DNA of 64,000 nucleotides, taken from the NCBI GenBank assembly GCA_029216955.1, contig JANAVB010031417.1:22269881-22333880 (forward strand), given 5' to 3'. This DNA comes from Iris pallida. Taxonomy: Eukaryota > Streptophyta > Magnoliopsida > Asparagales > Iridaceae. Below are positions 1 through 11,108 of this stretch, in pieces. The position numbers were made by a program, and so were the translations under genes. Position 1 is the first letter of the stretch. Each line of letters starts with the position of its first letter. Under the pieces are notes generated by a model, which had not been told where the DNA came from, made no database searches, and was given only the letters and a program-made list of their open reading frames with translations.

Positions 1-732
1 CTTGATGTGGCCCTTCTTACCACAATGGTAACACTCTGAGTCCTTGTAACGACCCTTGGACTTCCCCCTGCACTTGTCTCTGCCACCACCTGGACCCCTG
101 CTTTTGCCCCTTCCGCGGCTCTCTGAAACCAATGCCTCTGAGTGATGGGATGTAGATGAAGTGCTCTGAGAACGTCTCCGCATCTCTTCATTCAGCACCC
201 CGCTCTTGGCAAACTCCAGACTGACCATGCCCTCTGGAGCAGAAGCGATCATAGATACTCGTACGGTCTTCCACGAGTCTGGCAATGTACACAGCAGCCA
301 TAGTCCCTGAACTTCGTCGTCGAACTTGACTCCCATTGAAGACAGCTGGTCAACCACGCCCAGGAAATAACTCAAGTGATCCGTAATAGACGCCACATCT
401 TTGTACCGCAGACCCATCATCGTCCGGATCAGGAATAACTTGTTTACCCCGGTCTTCTTTGCGTACAGAGATTCCAGTTTATCCCATAACGTCTTCGCGT
501 GCTCAATATTGGCAACGTGGTTGTACACGTTCTCGTCAACGAACTGCCTGATGTATCCGCACACCTGTATATGCTCGAATTTCCAGTCCTCCTCGAATTT
601 ATCACTGGGCTTCTCGGATGCAAATACGGACAGATGCAGCTTCTTGACAAACAGCAAATCTTTCATCTTGCTCCGCCAATAGTGATAGTTGGTGTCGTTC
701 AGATTCACCATGCGCACCGGCTTCGCGTCCAT
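1..732 (-). CDS. gag: Ty1/copia Gag (UBN2 type), partial at window edge
   Basis: The minus strand is open from an ATG at 732 to the window edge (244 codons), with no stop seen. The N-terminus (MDAKPVRMVNLNDTNYHYW, then RSKMKDLL) and the central LWDKLESLY region are typical of the UBN2 nucleocapsid-forming Gag of plant copia elements, Tork/Tnt1-like by resemblance. A CCHC zinc knuckle begins at the edge: CYHCGKKGHIK is encoded at about 1-33, so its last cysteine and all of pol lie outside the window. The start is supported by a leader of only about 53 bp between this ATG and the tRNA-primer site. Gag binds and packages the element RNA in cytoplasmic particles. The frame is undamaged in the visible part, so this copy may be fairly young. 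Confidence 0.9.
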   Translation of the reverse strand, partial: MDAKPVRMVNLNDTNYHYWRSKMKDLLFVKKLHLSVFASEKPSDKFEEDWKFEHIQVCGYIRQFVDENVYNHVANIEHAKTLWDKLESLYAKKTGVNKLFLIRTMMGLRYKDVASITDHLSYFLGVVDQLSSMGVKFDDEVQGLWLLCTLPDSWKTVRVSMIASAPEGMVSLEFAKSGVLNEEMRRRSQSTSSTSHHSEALVSESRGRGKSRGPGGGRDKCRGKSKGRYKDSECYHCGKKGHIK

Positions 733-785
733 CTCTCCTCTCTAGTTTCTGTCAACTCCTGACACCCTTCTGAATTCCAGAACCT

Positions 786-798
786 GGCTCTGATACCA
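786..798 (-). promoter_or_regulatory. Primer-binding site of the copia element (initiator tRNA-Met type)
   Basis: On the minus strand the site reads TGGTATCAGAGCC, the standard plant retrotransposon PBS complementary to the 3' end of initiator tRNA-Met. It lies three bases inside the LTR end at 802. It fixes both the strand and the inner LTR boundary. Confidence 0.93.
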
Positions 799-801
799 CT
801 C

Positions 802-1595
802 TGTTGGGAAAGAAGCGCGAAAACCTTTTCCCAAACCGGAGAGTACCTGCGAGAGGACCGAGCAATACAACGCACGAACCCAAAAACAACCACACAAAAC
901 AATCCACGCAGACACAGAGAATTTTTGACGTGAAAAACTCTTGCGGGAAAAACCACGGGACGATCGGAGTCCAACCCTGAGAAGCCTCCACTAATGGAAT
1001 AGAAGAATTACACCCTCTACAAACTCCTCCCGATCCAAATCGGATCCCCACAACACTTAGAAGCAAGAACAATGATTACAATGCTACGAAGAGCGAGAAC
1101 GACGAGTAGAGATTACCCGAACGCGATCTCTTTCGAAAATGACCTTCAATCCTCCGTCTTCTCTCCCAAAGTTGCAATGGCACTCTTGCCTCCTTTCTCT
1201 CTCTTGTCGATTGTGTGCTACAATTGTGTTACTATGATTAGGGTTTGGAAATCCCAACTTAACTCCCTAATCCCGCAACAACCTGGACCGTCTGATTAGG
1301 TCCAATGGTGAAAAATCACCCCAGATTTCCGCCCAGTCCGACGACACAGAGTTCGGGCAGAACTCTGTGTCGGGCTGCCAGAATGGTTCTGGAACAGCCA
1401 GACCGAGTTCGGCCAGAACTCGGCCTGGGACCGAGTTCGGCCCGAACTCGGTGGCCCTAGTCCAGAAACTCCCCCTTTGTTAGCAGCAGCAGCAACTCCT
1501 CGTTGCCTACTTCCCGAACTTCTTCGACATCGAACGGCGCTCGTCGCACTCCGGGATCTTCTCCACATAGGTTGGGAATTCCACCCACTCCAACA
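802..1595 (-). repeat. 5' LTR of the Tork-like copia element
   Basis: The inner edge is secure: the minus strand ends in CCCAACA just before the PBS. The downstream half has the copia R/U5 style (GTGGTTTTTCCCGCAAGAG, then TTTTTCACGTC). The outer edge is less certain. A start TGTTGG at 1595 pairs best with the CCAACA end and would give a 794-bp LTR. A start TGTTGCGGG at 1280 would give 479 bp. The second LTR is outside the window, so no target duplication can be checked. Confidence 0.75.
1343..1452. repeat. Cluster of four short perfect hairpins
   Basis: Four inverted repeats lie side by side: 1343-1371 (12-bp arms, GACACAGAGTTC), 1378-1392 (6-bp arms, CCAGAA), 1403-1423 (8-bp arms, CCGAGTTC) and 1430-1452 (11-bp arms, ACCGAGTTCGG). 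If the LTR reaches 1595 they are in U3, upstream of the element's transcription start. Otherwise they are flanking DNA. Confidence 0.8.
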
Positions 1596-3119
1596 CAGGC
1601 ACCCTGTACAAGAAAAAACCCTTTTTTTATATGCGTTTACAACTAAGTAAGATTTGATAGTTGGCGGATTTTGTTGACGATAAAGTTGTTCGTGCGCATG
1701 CACGTGCATGGCCGAGGACGTTGTCGCTGCCAGCTGCCAACCTGCCATCAAGAATGACAAACACCGCCGTATTCCTCCCGCATCCTCCTCTGCTCTGCTG
1801 CCGCCTCCTCCTCCATCTACGAGGACGCCTCAGCCCTCCCCCTACTGTTATGTCGTCCTCCGTCGTGTGTTCCGCCGGTGCCGCCTCCTCCTCCGCCGAT
1901 GTCGCTCCATCTTTTCCCTTCTACCGTTCCGTTGTTCTTGTCCGTATGTGTGCACCGGTTATGTTTGTGTATGTGCCAAATTATAGTATTGTATAGCAAA
2001 AAAACTGTTGTTTTTATGGAGAAGAGAAGTGATAAAAAAAAAGAAAAAAAAAAGTTATATGTCCCCCCAATTTTTTGTGTGTGATCAGTAACATTTTGGT
2101 CTTTCTAAAAATTCGTTTCAAATCGGTCACTTTTGCAAATTATATATAGTCCCGAAAGGATGGTTGGCTTCTCACAGTGACAGTGCTGAAAGGGTTCTCT
2201 AATTAATTTTATACAACATGACACATAAGGAATCTAAGGCTCTTTTGACTGACAAATTTGAGAATTTAGCAATTATAAATCTGCGGCATTCATGAACGCA
2301 TGCTATTATGATAACCAGAAAGAAAGAAATTAAAAAAAAAAAAACTAATCAGCATATTCCACTATAGTTTGTCTTTCGAGAAAGAAAGAGATGAATGATA
2401 GGCTAGGAAGTAAGTGTAAAGCTTAATGGGAGTAGTCGGTGTTCCTCAAGTGCTGGAGCTTTGTTAATTGCAGATTCTCAGAAATGAGCTTTTCCGTGGG
2501 TCTTTACTCTTAAGAAACCGGGAAATCTTGTACAGGTCCCTAGCCATTTTAAAATTAGGTTCAAACACCTATAGGAAAGTTTACAGTGGTTAGGCTCTGC
2601 ATATGAGTTTTCCGTGGGTCTTTACAGTGTGGAGCAGAGGGGTGGAGAAGACGGCAGCGGAGCGGTAGGCGCGGTGGTTGCCGCGTGTGCCAAATAGTAT
2701 TTTCATTATACATTTATACTGTTTCTATATCAGTTCATATTTGTATATAACAACCTAAGAATATTCGGAAAAAAATATCTTGAAAATGGTACTGCTTCCT
2801 CTCTTCCCCCACACTCAAAAAAATTCAGAAGGAGCACGTAAACATTCAATAAAGGTTGTTAATTTTAAAATAATACATTTATGAATCAGGCGTATGAGAA
2901 AATTTGTTTTGAGATTGTACTTCCGTTCCGGAGGATGCAACATATTCCATGTTAATTCGTCTCCTAAAACCGCCTACCCTAAGGGCGGAGCCAACTAGTC
3001 ATGGCTCTACTTCTGCACTAGCCCCCAGAGGTACTTAACCGAAACTGGAAAAATCGTACAAAACCAACATTTTAAAATCACACGTAAAGTCAAATACAGT
3101 CACTTTTTGACATATAATT
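1596..3119. other. Non-coding intergenic DNA
   Basis: No convincing gene was found. The stretch 1770-1930 is C-rich and gives short open frames on both strands with biased composition. A short direct repeat (GTTTTCCGTGGGTCTTTA-like) occurs near 2485 and 2606. The rest is AT-rich. Confidence 0.6.
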
Positions 3120-3305
3120 ATTGCAGAAAAAACTACAAGACAATCAGATTACAGTCCTAGAAAAAAGTTCTCCACCGATCTAACCGGATCACCACAACTA
3201 CTCATAATAATGAAAACATATTACAAAATGTTGCCGAAGACGAGATGACGAGAAAAAATTACTGATGATCTCCTCGAAACGATCTCTCTTCAAAATATTC
3301 ACCAA
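3120..3305 (-). repeat. Decayed copia LTR fragment
   Basis: The sequence aligns by eye with 960-1150 of the copia LTR. Shared blocks include the segment around CGGATC(A/C)CCACAAC, then ACAATG/ACAAAATG with GAGACGA-like spacing, ending in CGATCTCT. It is clearly diverged and has no coding part, so it is probably an old solo-LTR remnant of the same family. Confidence 0.65.
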
Positions 3306-6300
3306 TCAGTGGCGAATCCAGAAATATAAACTGGAATGGGCTAGAGCTGGTTGGGTTGGGTTAGACGTAGGCTAACTCGAGCGACCGAGGAGATGCATAA
3401 AGATGTTGGTTGGGTGGCGGAAGATCATTTGATCGAGCCACGGAGATATATTATTTTTTCTATTTACAAAAATGATGGAAGTTGATAACAGTAAGCCCAA
3501 AAAATATACAATACAGCACGTACAAAATTCTGTGCATATCTACCGGCATCTTAAAAATAACAAAAAGAATGGTTCAAGGTTCGAGTTAGACCCACCACCA
3601 TATTGATATCATAATATGGAAAGAAAAGAAGCACTGACCTTATAACTTATCACAATTGCGATCATATAAATTACGACAAAGAATTTATATTCTAGGCTAA
3701 AGGGGAAAAAAAAGATGGGTGGAGAAAAGAGAGAATCAAGAAAGATATAGCTACTAATATCAATTTGTCAATAAATTATGAATCTCTCATTTCATTCGTC
3801 ACCACTAACAATTAAAGATCCGTATCTATAGTCCAAGACTATAGTTTCGCGTACATTCCTTGGACTGACATAGCCATCCTATGAACAGTTGGCTTCATGC
3901 AAGACCTAATGCTATGCCATTTTATTCATTCGATATATAGATTTACAAGATTCAAACAAAAAGATTGAAGTTTGATGAATAAATACAGGTCGTACCAAAC
4001 TACTGAAAGTAACTAATATGTTCTTGTGACATCTCCTTCTTAATTAACTCTATAATTCCAATTAGGATTATAATAGTATTTATTGACCCGAATAATAAAC
4101 GATGGATACAACTAGTCCATGAACACATAAGATGCGCACGCACATGCACATGCAAATCATACATTATAAGCAAATTATATATATAATATCGTTGTATAAA
4201 ATCTAGCATTTTGTCCAAATTGGAGCATCAAAATATCGGATATGTTAAAATAATATAAATTTAGACTTAAATGTAACTAAATATCCTTAAATATTCAAGT
4301 TTTTTTAACGTGGTATTATATACTTTCATATTAAACCAGTAAATATTTTATCTATAATTAGACAATTTGATATTTTAGCGTTGTTGATGGAAAAGATAAA
4401 ATGATGGAAAAAAAAAAAAAAACCCCTAATCTCACCACCCGGGTGACCCATTCATTAGCAAAAATTGAATGAAAATTCCAAGTACAAAATCCCGTGAGCA
4501 CTAAATTCAAAAAAAAAAAAATATATTCATTCCACAATTAATCATTCACTCTTCCTCTCGGTCAATCTTCTCATTCATCCCATCATATTATATTATCAAA
4601 TCGAGAATGATTTGAAGGTAACTTTTGAACTCTTTTAGTTTTCTATTGGTTTTTGTGTGTTTAATGTTAAAATTTATCCCTCTCTTTTTAATTTGGGGTT
4701 TATGTTTATACATTTTTTGGTTTTTTTTTTTTATGGATTTTGATTTATGCATTTTGATTGTAGGATTTTCTAATTTAGATATTTTCGGACTTTGGGAGTT
4801 TCTGACTTTGGGGTTTTCAAACTTATGAATTTTCCAACTTAGGGGTTTACTGACTTAGGGTTTATAGTGTACAGATATATATGGTTTTCTTTCGTAGTAA
4901 TGTAGTCCATAACTACTATATAATTTAGGTTTGTTTGATAGTTATGATGGTGTAGGATTGTGAGGAGACCCAATACACATGTATGGTTGTGCTAATGTCT
5001 TCTATAGAAACAACACAATATTGCTAATATTTTTTGACTATAACACAAATTTGGTGGGGACCAAATATAATATTTATTTATCAGTTGGTGACCATATACA
5101 CATGTAGACTTCTTCTTTTTTATTACAAGTAGTAAGCCACACCTACAACCAAACAAGGACAAGATGTGGCAAACTAATCCGCGACAAGTTATTGTTCCAA
5201 GCCACAGTCAGATACAAGTACCCAAACCAAGAGTACTCATACCTAACGGATAAGGTAGCCTAACCAATCTAAGTGAATGCAGTTTTAAGAACATCTTTCA
5301 ACGCATGGACCCTGGCTAAAATAGGATCGGCATGGTCCCCCCTTGGGGCACCAGAGGCCCAATCAATAAGAGCATAACGTTCCGCAGAACTCATATATCT
5401 ACACGTCCTTATTATTGGGGGGCTTGCGATCCGTCTGGTGTCCGTGTTGCTTTTCACTTGAACAACAAGCGCTGGACTTAATGCTTGTTTTAGGCTTCTT
5501 TTTAATTTTTGAACAATACATATAATACTTGTTTTAGCAGTTGGATGGCTCTTGATTAACATTACATATATAAGTATTTCTAATATTTGTTTAGTAAGAA
5601 CGACATTTTTTTTTCCTTGTAATAAATTCTAAGAATCATTTTTTCACTAACATAACTTTTTTACTTTGGGAAGTGGTTCTAGCATTTTGAGTATTAATTA
5701 ATGTGTGGTCTTAATTTTGTTTATTAATGTGTGGATGTATCATACATGATCTTTATTTTGGGTATCAATGTGTGGTTGTATCATAAATGATCTTCATTTT
5801 GGGTATCAATATGTGGATGAATCTTGGATGATCTAACTCACAATGAGAACTTGCAGGTTATGACATGTACAAATTTCTCTATTTAGGCCCTTGACCATTT
5901 TTTTAGGTTCTTTAAAAAAAGATCAAAGGATGAGATGCATATAATCAAACAGTTTTTCATGGTCGAGTTTAAAAAATTAAGAACTCATGAGTTTCTTTAT
6001 AATTTTTTCCTAAACTATTGTAAGTTGTACAAGTTAATATGCTCAACTACGTAAATTATTGCAGGTTAATATTCTAAAATAACATATTTTATTTCATGCA
6101 GAACACATGCGATATATTGGTGGTATACCGCCAAATATCAATATATTGCTTTTGGTCAAAATTTATAGCAAGTTTTAAAGGGGTTCCCAGAGTAATCTGA
6201 CAGTACAATGGCGTTATACCATTAGTTTGGTCAAAAAATTATTTTTTCTTTGTTGGGACAAAAATTAATTGATGACTAATGAAGAGACGTTGCAACTAGA

Positions 6301-7081
6301 AACTCCCCAATAGTTAAGTATATTTATCGGTATAATATGAAAGTATAGAATATCAACTTAAAAAACTTGAATAACTCAGGCCATTCAGTTGCAAGTAAGC
6401 CATAAATTTATATTCCACGACCCTCGTTATAATTCAAGAGTTTCTGTGTAGTGACGGGACATTAACACTTGTTATCTTAGAAAAAAGAAATCAAGTTAAA
6501 TTTTCTAAAATCTATAAAAAAAAACCAATTTTGTTATAAACTCGACTACTTTTTAGGTAACCACACCATTTAACAATAACTTTTTGAGGATAATTACATT
6601 CGTTTGAAAAGGAATTACCTAAACTTGAAAGCCTAGTGAAGTATATATATGTAATCCTAAAGAGGGGCCTTGCCATAATGCCATATCAGCACAACTTTTA
6701 TTCTTTAAAAAGGAAGCTCAAGAGCACAACAGCGGCTAGATAATCTAGTCAATTAAGCAGTGGAGGCACTGAAAGCGATGGGAGTGTTCTTTAAACAATA
6801 AGGTGGAAGCGTATAAACTAGAAGATTAGAATAAGCTTAGAAGTACAAATTTAAAACTATAAGTTTTTTTATTTTTTTGGCATAACGTACAGGAGTTTGT
6901 GCGTACTGTCAGTTGTGCCAACTGTCCATGTCTCTCCGGTAGTTCGATTTCGAGACCGTCCGTCTAACCAAAGAGGTTATACTTCTTCTTACTGACCACA
7001 AGAGCCAGAAAAGTTCAGTTAATTAAAGAAAACCATAAGTTGATTATAGTTAGTAAGTATAGTTTCATTTGTTATGTTACG

Positions 7082-7083
<2 letters not shown>
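3306..7083. other. AT-rich intergenic DNA
   Basis: No gene is supported. At 3307 the motif CAGTGGCGAATCCAGAA resembles the end of a common plant short element (CAGTGGCGGATCCAGGA type), but I found no opposite end. Near 4780-4860 a short phrase (ACTTTGGG..TTT) recurs imperfectly. A 97-codon minus frame at 5269-5562 resembles nothing I recognise. Confidence 0.55.

Positions 7084-7121
<38 letters not shown>
7084..7121. repeat. (CT)n microsatellite
   Basis: An uninterrupted run of about 19 CT dinucleotides. Confidence 0.95.
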
Positions 7122-7124
<3 letters not shown>

Positions 7125-7289
7125 TTATTTAGTTTGCTTTTCCGTTTCTAAAAAAGAAAGGCTTTTTCTATGGGCACCACAACAATTACTGGGGGCGTCA
7201 TTTTACTAAGGGACAGTCCAGGTTTGAGGAACTTTTACTGGGGACGTCCCGAAAATTACTTGGGGGCAGTCCAATATTATGTTTTTTTT

Positions 7290-7770
7290 CTCTCTCCTCT
7301 CTCCTCCTCCTCCTCCTCCTCCTCCTCCTCCTCCTCCTCCCTCCTCCTCCTTGCTCCTCCTCCTCCTCCTCCTTGCTCCAGCGGAGGGGTAGCGGGAGTG
7401 GATGACGTGCATGAAGTCGAGTTCGGCTGCGGTGGAGGAGCGGAGGGACGGAGGACGGGGCCGGAGGAGGAGGAGCAAGGAGGAGGCGACGGCGGTGGAG
7501 AAGCGGAGGGGGCGGAGGACGGGGTCGGAGGAGGAGGAGGAGCAAGGAGGAGGAGGAGGAGAGAGGAGGAGACATGGATGGATGGATGGATGTAGGTGCT
7601 GCTGCTGCTTCTTCTTCTTCTTAGGGGCCGGAGGTGGAGGAGGCGACGGCGGTGGAGAATCGGAGGGGACGGAGGACGGGGCCGGAGGAGGAGGAGGAGG
7701 AGGAGGAGAGAGGAGGAGACATGGATGGATGGATGTAGGTGCTGTTGCTGCTTCTTCTTCTTCTTCTTCT
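7290..7770. repeat. TCC/GGA and GATG microsatellite block inside the TIR element
   Basis: The sequence is (TCC)n at about 7297-7375, then GGA-rich tracts. A repeated module (GGAGACATGGATGGATGG, then a CTG/CTT run) occurs at about 7565-7622 and again at about 7715-7772, which looks like an internal tandem duplication of about 150 bp. Confidence 0.85.
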
Positions 7771-7774
7771 CCTT

Positions 7775-7866
7775 GGCAGTCCTAACATTATGTTAGCACT
7801 GCCAACTTGCTGGCAGTCCTAGGACTGCCAGCAAGTTGGCAGTCCTAACATTATGCCAGGATTGCC
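7775..7866. repeat. Long palindrome with a perfect 40-bp core
   Basis: Positions 7801-7840 are a perfect palindrome centred on CCTAGG (half: GCCAACTTGCTGGCAGTCCT). Outside the core the symmetry continues for about 26 bp per side with about five mismatches. It would fold into a stable hairpin in RNA or single-stranded DNA. Confidence 0.9.
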
Positions 7867-8001
7867 AGCATGTTGGCAGTCCTACTAACTGGAAAAAATT
7901 GGACTAGTCCCAAGTAAAAAAAAATGATGGCAAACTTGTAATATTTTTGAACATTTTTGGTATAGCCCCTAGTAATTTGTATGGTGCCCATAGAAAAAGC
8001 C

Positions 8002-8673
8002 AAAAGAAAACACAGTTTACTTCTCACTTCTATCAATTTTGAGCAATTTTTTTTAGAGACTGAGCATTAGCAAATGCATTAGGGAGAACAAAGTGGTATT
8101 TTCACTCAAATTCGTCAATATGTTACATAAAATGTTCAGTGCTATATGGACTGCCGAATTGGCCCACAAACCACATGTCGTCCGTGGATTGGAGGAGGGG
8201 CCGGATTTTCCGGACGTGGGCCGTGCTGAGTGCAGGCGGGGTGTTTGGGCGAATTGGGGTGACATGTCGGCTGCAGTCATGCCTCTCTCTTTCTCTCTCT
8301 CTCACACACACACACACCTCTCTCTCACCCACTTTAGCATTTTCCATATAGCGCTGCTACGTTGCCAGCAGACAGGCCAGTCCGTCCGTTACGTGGCGTC
8401 ATCCCATTGGCAGATTAACCGACATAGGATCCATAAAAATAGGAGGGGCAATGGGGTTCGGCCATATGGACGGACGGGCCCGCCCGCCTGGGACAAATTA
8501 CCCTTTTCCTTTCCCATAACGAATACATCATGAAGTCAGGAGGGAAATGGGAAATAATGAACAAGTTCAACTAACTAAATAGAATGATCATAAATGAATA
8601 GAAACCCACAAAAACAAAAATAAGAGAGGAAATATACAGGTTATTCGGACGCAAATTCACCTAACCATCCTAA
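8002..8673. other. Intergenic DNA with CT/AC microsatellite
   Basis: No gene was recognised. A compound (CT)n(AC)n(CT)n tract occupies about 8281-8331. The flanking sequence is GC-richer than its surroundings. Confidence 0.6.
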
Positions 8674-8964
8674 CTAGTCCCGGTTTGTGTTCTTCTGTGC
8701 AAGGAAGTGACCGACGCCGGGGCTGTGACCGGGGTTCGAAGGCCGAGCATCGTCGAGTGCCACCACGAGGCTCTGGCGGCTCGTGGCGTGCGCGGCAGGG
8801 CCTTCCGCCACCTTCCCAGGAGCAATGCGATCGCCACCCAGCGCCGTCGTCGTCTTCGTTTCGGTCAGGCGCCGTCCTTCCGATGAGAGGGTAGTACTGT
8901 CACTGGAAAGGATGATCAGCAGAACAAGAAGCGTGCAAGTATAGGTAGACATGTTAGTAGCCAT
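8674..8964 (-). CDS. CEP: CEP-type secreted peptide hormone precursor
   Basis: This is a complete 96-residue precursor. Residues 1-28 form a signal peptide: a short polar start, then the hydrophobic run CTLLVLLIILSS. Residues 30-70 are a variable, low-complexity propeptide. Residues 72-86 are DARPSNPGHSPGVGH, which matches the C-terminally encoded peptide consensus (D-x-R-P-T/S-x-P-G-x-S-P-G-V/I-G-H), including the prolines normally hydroxylated. A ten-residue tail FLAQKNTNRD follows. In the known family the 15-residue peptide is cut out, secreted and perceived by CEPR receptor kinases, linking nitrogen status and root growth. I chose the ATG at 8964 rather than an upstream in-frame ATG at 9042, because the intervening codons translate a GT/GA microsatellite and a TATA box sits at 9061-9070. 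No introns or damage were seen. Single CEP domain. Expression is inferred, not shown. Confidence 0.88.
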   Translation of the reverse strand: MATNMSTYTCTLLVLLIILSSDSTTLSSEGRRLTETKTTTALGGDRIAPGKVAEGPAAHATSRQSLVVALDDARPSNPGHSPGVGHFLAQKNTNRD

Positions 8965-8966
8965 TT

Positions 8967-8968
8967 GT

Positions 8969-9008
<40 letters not shown>

Positions 9009-9010
9009 AG
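8967..9010. repeat. (GT)n(GA)n microsatellite in the CEP 5' leader
   Basis: A GT run followed by a GA run, just upstream of the CEP start codon. It lies between the inferred transcription start and the ATG. Confidence 0.9.
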
Positions 9011-9060
9011 TAAAGCCAAAGAGGAGATGCACTTCGATCCATCTCTTCTCCATGTCATGT

Positions 9061-9070
9061 CTATTTATAT
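9061..9070 (-). promoter_or_regulatory. TATA box of the CEP gene
   Basis: The minus strand reads ATATAAATAG about 97 bp upstream of the CEP ATG. Transcription would start near 9030-9035, giving a leader of about 70 bp. Confidence 0.7.
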
Positions 9071-9719
9071 AGTCGTCATGACAATAAACTAAACTACACC
9101 CTAACCGACGCAAACACTCCTAAAGCCTGGTGTTAAGTGAATTTTCAAGTAACACACTCCAGTGAGCTCAGAATGTTTACAGCCTTGCATGTCTCGTGCA
9201 GAACTTTCCTAGTACCACCATCCCTAGCTAGCTCTCCCACTTCTAGGTTCGTATTTTAGTCTGCCAAAGTTCTTGGAACATGCCATCAGTAACTAGGAAC
9301 TTTTGAAACATCTCCTTTTGAGTACTTTAATTTGGAGTCCATTCCTAGTTAATTAAGAACCAATATATATAGCTGGACATGAATCACCTCTTGATGATCA
9401 ATTGCATGTAGAAATGTAACAAATTCACCACTTGACACTTTGCTGTCAATTAGTTATTCATAGACTAAAAAGAGTAAACTTAATGATCAAGCCTATAAAA
9501 CAAAAAGGAAAATGATACTTGGCTCGAAAGTTTGGACCGAGCGGCAGACCGAAAGGCCACCTGGCGGGCCGGAATTGGTTGGCGTGTGGGTCCCAAAAGA
9601 AAAACAACACCTGCTAACTTGGTAACCGGACCCCGACCAATGGAGGTCCGACACGTGGTTTCAGTTCACGTGTCGGGTCCATTTCCGATCTGTGTAGCAG
9701 TATTAATGAAACAAAAATA
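9071..9719. other. CEP upstream region and intergenic DNA
   Basis: No gene was seen. The stretch 9530-9690 is GC-rich and holds a short inverted CACGTG-containing phrase (ACACGTGGTTTCAGTTCACGTGT). This contains G-box-like ACGTG cores, but its distance from the CEP gene makes a regulatory role speculative. Confidence 0.5.
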
Positions 9720-10152
9720 AAAAATGTTATTTGGCTCCCAAATTTTTTGGATGGTATCATCTACCATTATGTGACATATGGCATGGCTGACGACATGACA
9801 GCTGACACGGTAAAATTAAAATTAAAATTAATATCAAATTAACATGGACATTAATATTAACTTTAACATTAACATTAAAATTAATATTAAGATTAAATTA
9901 AATTAATATTAACATTAACATTAAAATTAAAATTAAAATTAATATCAAATTAATATGAATATTAAAATTAATATAAACATTAACATTAAATTAAAATTAG
10001 CATTAGTATTAACATTAACAATAAAAAAAATTGGATAATTAATTTTTTGGATTAAAATATGACATATCAGCTACCATGTCAGTTGTTATGTCAGATGCTA
10101 CATAATGAGAGATGGCATTACCCAAAATTATGGAAGCCAAATAGCATAATTG
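9720..10152. mobile_element. Mutator-type MITE, copy A
   Basis: The ends are inverted (ATGTTATTTGGCTCCC at the left; complement of ATGCTATTTGGCTTCC at the right), followed by matching subterminal blocks with ACATGACAGCTGACA-like words. The flanks carry AACAAAAATA at 9710-9719 and 10153-10162, a 9-10-bp duplication as expected for Mutator-like elements. The core is an array of ATTAAC/ATTAAA-like hexamers. It shares ends and core with copies at 50206-50570 and 54409-54830. No coding capacity. Confidence 0.78.
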
Positions 10153-10162
10153 AACAAAAATA

Positions 10163-11100
10163 TATGAACATGTTACATATATACATTCCACTCGGCTCTT
10201 TCCAAATGCGGCTATACTCCCCTTTTCTCATGGTTGACTCTAGTGTACTGCATTTAATCTTCTAAGTGTTGTCACCAAGCTCAGCCACTTCTTAATGTAA
10301 AGTTTAATTCCCATAGCACTATGTGCTAATTAAATTTCTCTAATCAAATTTAGTACCAATATATTGCAGCTAAACAAGCAATATCCATCTGCACTAAGCA
10401 GTACATTTGCTTACAGTTCCTTACTATAAAACCTTATCATTAGAATTATGATGTTTACATGATTAACAGAACAACATCCATTAACCAAAATTAAATCAAC
10501 ATGTAGGCCAATGGAGATATAGCTGCTGGCATCAAACAAATTAAAGTTCAGTACGACCGACAAAACAAGTCGCATTGCATGCCAATTGCACGAGCACCAC
10601 AAATCAATCGACCAGCGATCAACTGGTGTCATGACAATTAGGATATGTTTAGTAACCACCAGAGGAACTAGAGTTGTCTGGCATTATGCACCAAGTTGGT
10701 ATTAATTAAGATTACAGCTTGTGTAGTGTGAGCTGTGTTTTAAATTATCAGTGGTCAATGAAGTGCCTACATGTACAATTAGTTGAAGCTTAATATATGA
10801 TTCATTTGTGCTTGATTGGGGGCTAAAGAGCAACTTCCCACCACAAAAATCTCAACATGCTACTACTCCTCCACTAACTTAAGTGTTAGTATATATGGTT
10901 TAAATTTGGACAGTTGTTGTTAGTGCTTAATTTGTTTAGTTAGTCAGCAAAAGCAAGCTTTCCAACTCACTTAACTTCAAACTATACTAAAGATTATAAT
11001 TACTCCTGAAAGAGTACAAGAGCTGTTGGAGTTAGATATACAGTTGGATAGTTGGGTAGGTTCCCTTTTACACGGGGAACATCCTAGAATGTGATCATCA
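10163..11100. other. AT-rich intergenic DNA
   Basis: I see no gene, strong repeat or RNA in this stretch. Confidence 0.5.
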
Positions 11101-11108
11101 GTGCGTTG

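Larger units (their letters stand above)
7160..8001. mobile_element. Non-autonomous TIR DNA transposon, 842 bp, 8-bp TSD
   Basis: The two ends are inverted copies of each other: GGCTTTTTCTATGGGCACCA at the left and its complement at the right, continuing for about 37 bp to ACTGGGGGC/ACTAGGGGC. A weaker match further inside (ACTTGGG..CAGTCCAAT) extends it. The element is flanked by AAAAGAAA at 7152-7159 and 8002-8009. An 8-bp duplication fits hAT-type insertion, but the site is A-rich, so superfamily assignment is tentative. The interior holds TCC/GGA and GATG microsatellites and a palindrome, with no transposase. Open frames across it come from trinucleotide repeats. Confidence 0.8.

Noticed and set aside
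4625..4828. Hydrophobic 67-codon plus ORF as a membrane peptide
   Set aside because: A T-rich low-complexity stretch gives Phe/Leu-rich translation. No promoter or homology cue.
5269..5562. 97-codon minus-strand ORF as a gene
   Set aside because: No recognisable domain, signal or promoter in an AT-rich region. Not enough support.
7170..7796. Overlapping long open frames on both strands
   Set aside because: They translate GGA/TCC and GATG microsatellites into Gly/Arg/Pro/Ser runs. Composition explains them.
8685..8894. Plus-strand ORF opposite the CEP gene
   Set aside because: It is the complement of a GC-rich gene with a perfect CEP motif on the other strand. No features of its own.
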